NCBI GenBank assembly: GCA_964364885.1 | Contig: CAYIOA010000013.1 | Coordinates: 1-17,010, forward strand | DNA length: 17,010 bases | From: UBA73 sp964364885 | GTDB lineage: Archaea > Nanobdellota > Nanobdellia > Pacearchaeales > GW2011-AR1 | Direction: 5' to 3' | The notes under the pieces: model-generated | The model's database searches: none | Seen by the model: the letters and a program-made list of their open reading frames with translations, nothing else | What the model was told of the DNA's origin: nothing | Part shown: positions 7,344-13,656 of the stretch, in pieces | How positions within the stretch are numbered: the stretch's first letter is position 1 | How the letters are laid out: every line of letters starts with the position of its first letter | Program-made: the position numbers and the translations under genes

Positions 7344-7362
7344 GTTTAAATAGATTTATGTT
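7344..7362 (-). repeat. 19-bp repeated upstream element, copy 1
   Basis: AACATAAATCTATTTAAAC on the minus strand is identical to 8339-8321. Its proximal end is 39 nt from the start codon of the following gene (7305), the same distance as copy 2 from its gene (8282). Identity and spacing suggest a shared regulator site or an upstream promoter element; TATTTAAA inside it could also be read as a TATA box. Confidence 0.55.
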
Positions 7363-7391
7363 CTTTGTGTGTATGAATTGATCTGCTAGAA

Positions 7392-8282
7392 TTAATCGTT
7401 AATTTCCCCGAGTCTTATACTTTGCAGTGCGCCTCTTGCGGAATGCATTAAATTAAATTTTTTATCAGTTTTTTTTAGAGAGCCTGTTTTAAGAAGGTGC
7501 TGCAATGCGGAGTAATCGGGTATTTGTATTTTTCTGCTGTGCTCTTTGTCTTTTGCTTTTTCCCAAGCAGAAAGCAATTCTTTGTTGCTCATTCTTATTG
7601 GAGCGAGATAAGTAAAATCAACAACTCCTGAATCCGGATTTGTGTATAGACCGACGAATTTCATTGATATTATATCTCTTTCTATTACGCCTATTTCTTC
7701 TTCAACTTCTCTTCTTGCCTCTTTTTCAGGGTTTATAGTATTTAGCTCGTCTGTATAGGAAATATAACCTGCTGCTAAACTTAGTGAGCCAACATACGTG
7801 CTAACATTCGCTCTTTCTCCTAGAAAAACGCAGCCCTCGTTTGTGATTAAAGCTGCTGCAACAGCAATAGGGCGCTCAAAAAAAGCATATTCATCTTCAA
7901 GAAAATTTAAGCCTCTTGCTTTAAGCCTTTCATTTTCTGTTTTAGTATTTTTAACTATTTCTTTATGGGCTTGATAATAACTAATTCCTGTTCTAATTTC
8001 CAGTATTCCTTTATTGATTATTGCAGAGTGGAATCTTAATTTTCTGTCGTCAAATTTATCGGAGGTTCCGTCGCCAATCTTTCCACTTTTTACTAACGGT
8101 TTAATAATATTGTCATTATAGAATTTTCTGCTTCTCATTGAAGAGTAATTTTCAGGGCTTGTTTTGTCAGCTGAGCATAAACCTTCTAAGAAATTAACCC
8201 CTAATAATTTTTCAACCTTGCTTCTGCGCAGAGAGATTCCGTCAGTTGTTCTCTCAATTGCAAATGATGTTTTCATTAACAT
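7392..8282 (-). CDS. Nudix hydrolase with unknown N-terminal domain (paralogue 1)
   Basis: 296 residues. The C-terminal half is a Nudix fold: the box ends in REVEEEIGV (R191, E192, E195, E196, G198), the metal-binding REUxEExGU core. The preceding glycine part (AAGYISYT, 171-178) is separated from it by a longer loop than the classical GX5EX7. The first 130 residues match no domain I can name but are clearly shared with the protein at 10666-11544: both have FxEGxCxAD, a Phe-Tyr pair before N-x-x-x-K-P, SGKIGDG (66-72), a DDRK box (78-81) and a TGI[ST]Y motif. Nudix enzymes hydrolyse nucleoside diphosphates linked to another moiety, such as nucleotide sugars. A ribonucleoside-diphosphate-sugar substrate is inferred from the neighbours. 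TATATAAAAG 23-32 nt upstream supports the start at 8282; a second in-frame ATG is at 8276. Confidence 0.8.
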   Translation of the reverse strand: MLMKTSFAIERTTDGISLRRSKVEKLLGVNFLEGLCSADKTSPENYSSMRSRKFYNDNIIKPLVKSGKIGDGTSDKFDDRKLRFHSAIINKGILEIRTGISYYQAHKEIVKNTKTENERLKARGLNFLEDEYAFFERPIAVAAALITNEGCVFLGERANVSTYVGSLSLAAGYISYTDELNTINPEKEARREVEEEIGVIERDIISMKFVGLYTNPDSGVVDFTYLAPIRMSNKELLSAWEKAKDKEHSRKIQIPDYSALQHLLKTGSLKKTDKKFNLMHSARGALQSIRLGEIND

Positions 8283-8304
8283 GGATTATAAGAGTATTTT
8301 TAAA

Positions 8305-8314
8305 CTTTTATATA
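8305..8314 (-). promoter_or_regulatory. TATA box of Nudix paralogue 1
   Basis: TATATAAAAG on the minus strand, 23-32 nt before ATG 8282, is the textbook spacing for a leaderless archaeal transcript. It lies between the upstream HAD gene's stop and this start. Confidence 0.6.
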
Positions 8315-8320
8315 CAAGGC

Positions 8321-8339
8321 GTTTAAATAGATTTATGTT
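8321..8339 (-). repeat. 19-bp repeated upstream element, copy 2
   Basis: AACATAAATCTATTTAAAC is identical to copy 1 (7362-7344). Here it overlaps the last codons and TAA stop of the HAD gene yet keeps the same 39-nt distance to the next start codon (8282), just upstream of a good TATA box. Confidence 0.55.
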
Positions 8340-8869
8340 TTCTGCCTAACATATTAATAAGCTCATTTATTTTTGATATAACCACTCCTGCTCCAGCATT
8401 AATCAATTTTTCTTTTGAAGTTGTGTTCGTTATTCCAATCGGNNNNNNNNNNNNNNNNNNNNNNNNNNNNNNNNNNNNNNNNNNNNNNNNNNNNNNNNNN
8501 NNNNNNNNNNNNNNNNNNNNNNNNNNNNNNNNNNNNNNNNNNAATGTCTAATGTTTCCAAGGTATTTGGATAGATTATATTTCTAGTGTATACTATGGAA
8601 TTTTTCTCATCAAATTTTCTGTCAAGAATTTCGTATTCCTGCTCTTCCAATTTTCTTCCTATTATATCTAAAGAGATATTGTCAAATAAAGACCTTCTGG
8701 ATACTCCTGAATATCTTTTGTATTTTTTTACTACTAATGATTGTGGGATATTCAATACTTCGGAAAAAACAATTCCTGCATTCTTTATTTTGGCGTCTAA
8801 AGAATTTACAAGCGTGCCGTCAAAATCAAAACCCATCGCTCTTATATTTCTAAAATCAATATTATTCAT
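8323..8869 (-). CDS. HAD-superfamily phosphatase, interrupted by assembly gap
   Basis: Start ATG 8869 overlaps the last 8 nt of the upstream Nudix gene, indicating translational coupling; a TTG at 8878 in the same frame is less likely. Residues 14-20 are FDFDGTL with nucleophile D15 and acid/base D17, the HAD motif I of small phosphatases. The 109 codons before the gap cover motif I and the helical cap. After the gap (below 8443) a different frame continues as IGITNTTSKEKLINAGAGVV and then ISKINELINML to a TAA at 8323. This is the usual C-terminus of such HAD proteins, so the frame apparently lost at the gap only reflects its placeholder length. About 148 residues are visible. Against a usual 220-235, roughly 70-85 residues including motifs II-IV lie in the gap. 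The likely role is dephosphorylating a sugar or nucleoside phosphate released by the co-transcribed Nudix enzyme (inferred). Confidence 0.8.
8443..8542. other. Assembly gap (100 Ns)
   Basis: Exactly 100 Ns, the conventional placeholder for a gap of unknown size. The flanking frames are out of phase by one base, and protein length suggests a true gap of perhaps 210-255 nt. Confidence 0.99.
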
Positions 8870-9641
8870 ACATTTCAATTATTGTCGGAACAACTTGTTT
8901 CGTTTGCGGATGAACATTCTTTTCGGTTTGTAAATTTTTGATGTTATCTAATGGAATAACGTATAAGTTTTTCACTAAACTTTCTCCTTTTTCGGGAATG
9001 CTATTAACTCTCTCTTGTATTTCATTAGAGCTTAACGATGTTTTTACTATACAATATATTGCTCCTGTTCCGAAATCCCAGAGAATAGACGGCTTTTTGT
9101 TAGGTGTGCCAAAAAGAGCTGTTGCTTTCATTTCTTCTCTTTTTAAGCCAACTTCTTCTTTCTCCTCTAATTCTCTTAATACAGCTTCTCTAATTCCTCC
9201 TATGTTTATATCTTCTTTAGTAACATAACCCCCAAAAGTATGAATAGAACCCTGTTTTGCTCCTCCTCTTTTATAATGGAAAACCAAGTTTCCATCTGCT
9301 GTTTCTATTAAACCGTTTGCAGTAAGAGCAACTCCATTTAGATAATATTTTATTGGGTCATCTTCATCAAATTTCCCAATTGGTTGCAATACCTTATTTC
9401 TTTGGAGATCGTCCCATGAATATGTAGCTGCATCAATTTCTAATCTTGACCCATAACTTCTTGGAGGGTTTTTTATTCTTAACTTTTCTTCTGAAGGATA
9501 GAGCATCTTATGCCATTTTTCTTCTCCATACTTTTCTCTTCCGATAACATCTCCCAAACTTAAAATATCATTCAAGAACGTTCTATACGGCTGGGCATAT
9601 TCTGGTTCTACAATTCTAACATCTACTTCTAGTCCTTCCAT
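8862..9641 (-). CDS. Nudix hydrolase, second family
   Basis: I place the start at ATG 9641 (259 residues, MEGLEVDVRI...) rather than 9698, because a TATA box (9670-9661) lies 20-29 nt upstream of it and would fall inside the longer version. The Nudix box runs from HTFGGYV (134-140) to ELEEKEEVGL (157-166). R156, E157, E160, E162, E163 and G165 are present, with one residue more than the canonical REUxEExGU spacing. The strand LIETADGNLVFHYKRG (111-126) is typical of Nudix substrate-entry sheets. The roughly 100-residue N-terminal extension contains many charged residues and is not related by eye to the extension of the two other Nudix genes. The gene heads the minus-strand run and overlaps the HAD gene by 8 nt, so the two products likely act in sequence: pyrophosphate cleavage, then dephosphorylation. 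Confidence 0.78.
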   Translation of the reverse strand: MEGLEVDVRIVEPEYAQPYRTFLNDILSLGDVIGREKYGEEKWHKMLYPSEEKLRIKNPPRSYGSRLEIDAATYSWDDLQRNKVLQPIGKFDEDDPIKYYLNGVALTANGLIETADGNLVFHYKRGGAKQGSIHTFGGYVTKEDINIGGIREAVLRELEEKEEVGLKREEMKATALFGTPNKKPSILWDFGTGAIYCIVKTSLSSNEIQERVNSIPEKGESLVKNLYVIPLDNIKNLQTEKNVHPQTKQVVPTIIEMYE

Positions 9642-9660
9642 AACTCCGAGCTTATAGCAA

Positions 9661-9670
9661 CTTATATAAA
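9661..9670. promoter_or_regulatory. Shared bidirectional TATA box
   Basis: CTTATATAAA reads as TTATATAAAC on the plus strand and GTTTATATAAG on the minus strand. It is 22-31 nt before ATG 9692 (plus) and 20-29 nt before ATG 9641 (minus). A single near-symmetric TATA box appears to serve two divergent leaderless genes. Confidence 0.6.
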
Positions 9671-9691
9671 CATTATGCTTATGCACATTAT

Positions 9692-10669
9692 ATGACAAAA
9701 ACAGCGTTAATCACCGGCGGAGCTGGATTTATTGGTTTTCATTTGGCAAAGAGTCTTGCTAATCAGAATTATAATGTAACGATTCTTGATAATTTTTCCA
9801 GAGGGCAGGAGGATTCTGAGTTTAGAAATTTGATTGATAGAGAGAATGTAACTTTTGTAAAAGCTGATATAACAAAACCAGAGACGTTTGAGCTGCTAAA
9901 TACTAATTTTGATTATGTTTATCATCTGGCTGCTATAAATGGAACTGAGAATTTTTACAATATTCCTGACAAGGTTTTAAGAGTTGGAATAGTTGGGACT
10001 TTGAATATCTTGGATTGGTTTGTTAAACAAAAAAAAGGAAAGCTTCTTTTCAGCTCTAGTTCTGAGGCATATGCGGGGGCGCTTAAATTACTTGGAGAAA
10101 AATTTCCAATACCTACTCCTGAAAATGTTCCTTTAGTTGTAGATGATCCTTCTAATGCCCGGTGGAGCTATGGAGCGAGCAAGATATTAAGCGAAGTGGC
10201 AGTTCATTCATATGCTAAAGCGCAGAATATGAAGAATTTTTCTATAATAAGATATCATAATATATACGGGCCGAGAATGGGTTTTGAGCATGTTATTCCT
10301 CAGTTTATAGAAAAAATTGTAAAAGAGGGAAGTCTTTCTGTTGGTGTGGAAGATTCAACGCGGACTTTTTGCTATGTTGATGATGCTGTCAGAGCTACAC
10401 AACTGGTTATGGAGAGTGAGAGCACTAATGGAGATACAATACATGTTGGAAGAAGCGATGGAGAAATAAAAATTATTGAGCTGGCTAAAAAGATTTTTTT
10501 TATTGCAGGAGTTAATCCAAGGATAGAATTCAGGCCTCCGCGCGAAGGGAGTGTAAAAAGGCGCTGTCCAGACACGACAAAATTGCTAAATCTTGGATTT
10601 AAGCCGGAAATTGATTTGGATGAAGGCCTGATAAGATGCTTTGAGTGGTATAAGACGAAATTCAGCTAG
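9692..10669 (+). CDS. NAD-dependent nucleotide-sugar epimerase/dehydratase (extended SDR)
   Basis: 325 residues, standard for extended short-chain dehydrogenases acting on NDP-sugars. Rossmann GGAGFIG (9-15), HLAA (78-81), the strand SSSSEAY (121-127) and the catalytic YxxxK (Y160, K164 in YGASK) are all present. Arg-rich RPPREGSVKRR near the C-terminus is the usual nucleotide-phosphate binding region. The active-site strand has SSSEAY, as in epimerases and UDP-glucuronate decarboxylases, rather than the TDE of 4,6-dehydratases, so epimerisation or decarboxylation fits better than 4,6-dehydration. The family is too broad to fix the substrate. It is divergent from the Nudix gene over a shared promoter. 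Its stop and that of the opposite-strand Nudix gene share one CTAG (10666-10669). Confidence 0.9.
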   Translation: MTKTALITGGAGFIGFHLAKSLANQNYNVTILDNFSRGQEDSEFRNLIDRENVTFVKADITKPETFELLNTNFDYVYHLAAINGTENFYNIPDKVLRVGIVGTLNILDWFVKQKKGKLLFSSSSEAYAGALKLLGEKFPIPTPENVPLVVDDPSNARWSYGASKILSEVAVHSYAKAQNMKNFSIIRYHNIYGPRMGFEHVIPQFIEKIVKEGSLSVGVEDSTRTFCYVDDAVRATQLVMESESTNGDTIHVGRSDGEIKIIELAKKIFFIAGVNPRIEFRPPREGSVKRRCPDTTKLLNLGFKPEIDLDEGLIRCFEWYKTKFS

Positions 10670-11544
10670 AATAAATCGCCTAGTCTTAGCGCTTCCAAAG
10701 AGCCTCTGGCGGTATACATTAAATTTCTTTTCTGCCCGAGCAGTGTGCCTTCTTTTAGCAATTCCTCGGCAGAGCTTAAATCTGGAATAACAACGATATC
10801 TCCGTGCTCTTTGTCTATTGCATTCTTCCTAAATTCTCCAGAGGTAAAATAATTCACAGGCAATGTAGTATACACGTGGTGCACAAAATCAACTTCTCCA
10901 GTTAGAGGATTTCCATATATTCCTACAAATCTTGTATTGGCTATATTGTTGGCGAGCACACCGAACTCTTCATGCAGCTCATTTCTTAGCTGTTCATCAA
11001 TATTTATATCAGCAGGATTTTCTTTGAATGGAAGATAACCTCCGACAGGATGTAATAAGCCCTGGCTGTCTTCCTGCAGCCTGACACCAAGAATCATCTT
11101 TCCGTCTAAGCTAATTACAGCTCCAGAAACGCCTGGCGCCCGCGCGAAAAAGGCATATCTATCACCATAGACATCTTCTCCAAGCCTGTGCAGTTTTACA
11201 GCTTCTTCAGGATTCTTTTCTCCTCGGGATATGCAGGATTTATTTTCTCCAAAATAAGTTATTCCTGTTTTAACTTCAATATGTCCTTTAAGAGCTATAC
11301 TTTCTAATCTTGGCTTTCTGTCGTCCCACTTGCTTTTTACGCCGTCACCAATCTTTCCGCTTTCTATTCCAGGTTTTAGGACATTTTCCAGATAAAACGA
11401 TTTATTCGTTCTGGCTTTGTTTTTTGGCTCATTAGTATCAGCCATGCACTTTCCTTCAACAAAATAAATTCCTTTTCCTTGGACGTTCTCCCGTGTGAGG
11501 GGCGTTCCATCAACAGCTTTTTCAACTTCGTAATTTGATGCCAT
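10666..11544 (-). CDS. Nudix hydrolase with unknown N-terminal domain (paralogue 2)
   Basis: 292 residues, collinear with the Nudix protein at 7392-8282. Shared N-terminal landmarks are FVEGKCMAD (28-36), SGKIGDG (62-68), DDRK (74-77) and KTGITYF (92-98). The Nudix box spans about GGY (168-170) to LHEEFGV (190-196), with E189, E192, E193 and G195 kept, but the arginine of REUxEExGU is Asn here (N188), so activity may be altered. As in paralogue 1, an insertion separates the glycine part from the helix. It stands alone on the minus strand, convergent with the epimerase gene (stops share CTAG). ATG 11544 has AAGGAG about 7 nt upstream, one of the few Shine-Dalgarno-like sites in the window, and ATATTTAAATAT 21-32 nt upstream. 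Its likely substrate is a nucleotide-linked sugar, by context only. Confidence 0.8.
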   Translation of the reverse strand: MASNYEVEKAVDGTPLTRENVQGKGIYFVEGKCMADTNEPKNKARTNKSFYLENVLKPGIESGKIGDGVKSKWDDRKPRLESIALKGHIEVKTGITYFGENKSCISRGEKNPEEAVKLHRLGEDVYGDRYAFFARAPGVSGAVISLDGKMILGVRLQEDSQGLLHPVGGYLPFKENPADINIDEQLRNELHEEFGVLANNIANTRFVGIYGNPLTGEVDFVHHVYTTLPVNYFTSGEFRKNAIDKEHGDIVVIPDLSSAEELLKEGTLLGQKRNLMYTARGSLEALRLGDLF

Positions 11545-11564
11545 AAAAAATCTCCTTATTTTAG

Positions 11565-11576
11565 ATATTTAAATAT
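11565..11576 (-). promoter_or_regulatory. Palindromic TATA-like box of Nudix paralogue 2
   Basis: ATATTTAAATAT, a 12-bp perfect palindrome, lies 21-32 nt before ATG 11544. The plus-strand gene at 11631 has its own box. Confidence 0.45.
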
Positions 11577-11600
11577 TATTGTGGTGGAGAATATAGAAAT

Positions 11601-11610
11601 CATTATAAAC
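11601..11610 (+). promoter_or_regulatory. TATA box of the HAD gene at 11631
   Basis: CATTATAAAC, 21-30 nt before ATG 11631, fits a leaderless transcript. Confidence 0.5.
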
Positions 11611-11630
11611 TCTACAACAAACAACCCAAT

Positions 11631-12314
11631 ATGCCAGACTTAATATTATTTGATATAGATGGTACGTTAGTTGATTTAACAGAGTTTCACATATCCTCTT
11701 ATCAAGATGCTTATGAAGGATTAACAAAAAAATATATTACGAGAGACAGGATACATGAGAAACTTGGTCTGCCAGAAATGGAAATCCACAAACAATTGTT
11801 TGAGGAGGAAAATCTTAAATTTAGCGAATCAGGGGGAGGCAGAATAATTAACAAATATTCTGAACTTTTCTTCAGTAAATTAAAAGAAAAAAGAACCGAG
11901 CTCTTGTCTGGAGTATTGGAATTTCTTGTAGAATTGAAAAGAAGAAAAAATTATCTTGGAATAGTCACGGGAAACATAGAAGAAATGGGCAGAGAGATAC
12001 TTAAGAATTTAGGCATAGAGGCATATTTCTCAGTTTTTGGATTTGATAGAAACCAGCAGGATGGCAGAGCAGGAATAGTAAGAGATGCAATTGATGAAGC
12101 AATTAAAAATGATTATTCATATAAAAAAGTTATAGTAATTGGAGATACGCCAAAAGATATAAAATCAGGCAAGGCAAACAAGGTATATACTGTAGGTGTA
12201 GCAACAGGAAGATATTCTTTAGAAGATTTGCAAAACGCAGAGCCAGATTTAGCAATACAGAGTCTTGAAAAAAATAACTTCGACAAAATCATTGCTATTA
12301 TGGAAGAATGCTAA
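11631..12314 (+). CDS. HAD-superfamily phosphatase (phosphoglycolate-phosphatase-like)
   Basis: 227 residues. Motif I FDIDGTL (7-13; D8 nucleophile, D10 acid/base), motif II VTG (112-114; T113) and motif IV GDTPKD (171-176; D172, D176) are all present, with a helical cap between motif I and II (about 16-95), as in beta-phosphoglucomutase/phosphoglycolate phosphatase relatives. Such enzymes remove phosphate from small sugars or nucleotides, and substrate is not predictable. It is the second of three HAD genes in this locus, each beside nucleotide-sugar genes. It precedes the RfbH-like gene on the same strand with a 67-nt gap that contains a separate TATA-like motif, so the two may be independent transcripts. 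Confidence 0.88.
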   Translation: MPDLILFDIDGTLVDLTEFHISSYQDAYEGLTKKYITRDRIHEKLGLPEMEIHKQLFEEENLKFSESGGGRIINKYSELFFSKLKEKRTELLSGVLEFLVELKRRKNYLGIVTGNIEEMGREILKNLGIEAYFSVFGFDRNQQDGRAGIVRDAIDEAIKNDYSYKKVIVIGDTPKDIKSGKANKVYTVGVATGRYSLEDLQNAEPDLAIQSLEKNNFDKIIAIMEEC

Positions 12315-12348
12315 CAGCATGAACTATATTGGAGAAATTGATAACAAA

Positions 12349-12360
12349 TATTAAATAATA
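12349..12360 (+). promoter_or_regulatory. TATA-like box of the RfbH-like gene
   Basis: TATTAAATAATA, 22-33 nt before ATG 12382. A moderate match, consistent with the other leaderless starts here. Confidence 0.4.
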
Positions 12361-12381
12361 AGAACATGCATAAAATAGAAA

Positions 12382-13656
12382 ATGATTTCAAGAACAATTA
12401 AAGAAGAAATAGAGAATTATTTTAGGAATAAGAAAGAGGAATTTATTCCCGGAGAGAGCAGAATAAAAGTTGGCATTCCAACATACGACCATGAAGAAGT
12501 TCTAAATGTTCTTGAGGTTTTGTACTCTGGCAGAATTTCTGAAGGAATAAAAACAAAAGAATTTGAGGAGAATTTTGCTTCATACATTGGGGCTAAATAT
12601 GCTATTGCAGTTAATTCCGGCTCTTCTGCGAACCTGCTGGCTTTAGATGCTCTTTTGCAGTCCGGGAGAATTAAGCGCGGAGATGAAGTGATTATTCCTG
12701 CTGCAACATTTGCAACAGTTGCTTCTCCTATAATACAGCTTGGACTTGTTCCTCATTTTGTTGATGTTGATGCAGAGAGCTATAATATTGATCCGAATGA
12801 AGTTGAAAAAGCAGTAAATGACAGAACAAGAGTTTTGATGCCTGTGCATACCTTGGGCATGCCTGCTGATATTGATAAACTTTCAGAGATAGCGAAAAAA
12901 AATGATTTGATAATGTTTGAGGATTGCTGCGAAGCACATGGTTCTGAGTATAAAGGAAAAAGAGTTGGGACATTCGGCTTAGCGGGCAGTTTCAGTTTTT
13001 TTGTCGCGCATAATATGACTACTGGCGACGGCGGAATGTTAGTAACAGACAGCGAAGAAATTAAAGACAGAGTAAAATCAATAAGAACTTTTGGAAGGGC
13101 TTTAGGCAAGGAGGATTTTGACAACGCTGTTTTAAAGGACTTTCCTTTATTCAAGGATTACCATAAGAATCAAACTTTTTTGACTTTAGGATACAATATG
13201 AGAATGACTGACTTGCAAGCTGCTTTCGGCATAGCGCAACTGAAAAAACTTGATTGGAATAACGAAGCAAGAAGGAAGAATGCGGAATTTTATTCGCGGT
13301 ATTTAAGCGCTTATAAGAATTTTATTCAAGTTCCTATTGAGAAGAATTGGGCAAAGCATGTTTATTACGGCTATCCTATTATAATAAAAAAAGGAGTTTC
13401 ATTCACAAGAAAAGAATTGGAGGAGCATCTTAACTCTCATAATGTGGATACCAGGCCTTTTTTTGGAGGGTGCCTGCCTGACCAGCCTGCATTTAAAAAT
13501 CAGAATATAAAGATACAGGGCGAGCTGCCTGTTTCCAGGTGGATTAGAGATAATGGCTTTTTTATTGGTGTTCATTCTGAAATAGGGGAGAGAGAAAGAG
13601 AATATGTGGTTTCCTTATTCAAGAAATTTTTTAGTTATAAAACGCATGAATCTTAG
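12382..13656 (+). CDS. RfbH/ColD-like PLP-dependent sugar 3-dehydratase, lysine replaced by histidine
   Basis: 424 residues of the DegT/DnrJ/EryC1/StrS fold. NSGSSANLLALDALL (78-92), VDVD (127-130), HTLG (156-159), EDCCEAHG (180-187) and GYNMRMTDLQAA (270-281) match RfbH, the enzyme that with a reductase removes the C3 hydroxyl of CDP-4-keto-6-deoxyglucose. The decisive feature is SFSFFVAHNMTTGDGG (203-218): the residue that is the Schiff-base lysine in aminotransferases is His210, as in RfbH and in ColD, where His acts as the base for dehydration. Length (about 430) also fits RfbH. However, the cysteine cluster that binds 2Fe-2S in RfbH is missing: 237-266 (from FGRALG to NQTF) has no Cys. 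It may therefore follow the ColD (PLP/glutamate) chemistry or a variant. The 3' end overlaps the convergent aminotransferase by 26 bp. Confidence 0.85.
   Translation: MISRTIKEEIENYFRNKKEEFIPGESRIKVGIPTYDHEEVLNVLEVLYSGRISEGIKTKEFEENFASYIGAKYAIAVNSGSSANLLALDALLQSGRIKRGDEVIIPAATFATVASPIIQLGLVPHFVDVDAESYNIDPNEVEKAVNDRTRVLMPVHTLGMPADIDKLSEIAKKNDLIMFEDCCEAHGSEYKGKRVGTFGLAGSFSFFVAHNMTTGDGGMLVTDSEEIKDRVKSIRTFGRALGKEDFDNAVLKDFPLFKDYHKNQTFLTLGYNMRMTDLQAAFGIAQLKKLDWNNEARRKNAEFYSRYLSAYKNFIQVPIEKNWAKHVYYGYPIIIKKGVSFTRKELEEHLNSHNVDTRPFFGGCLPDQPAFKNQNIKIQGELPVSRWIRDNGFFIGVHSEIGEREREYVVSLFKKFFSYKTHES

Noticed and set aside
8399..8442. HAD C-terminus ending at 8399 (DWNNEHNFKRKID)
   Set aside because: It comes from translating through placeholder Ns in the wrong frame; the alternative frame has a recognisable HAD C-terminus.
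8870..8878. TTG start for the HAD gene at 8878
   Set aside because: ATG 8869 in the same frame overlaps the upstream stop in a usual coupling arrangement, and the three extra residues add nothing conserved.
9642..9698. Longer Nudix N-terminus starting at ATG 9698
   Set aside because: It would contain the TATA box inside the coding region and overlap the divergent epimerase start.
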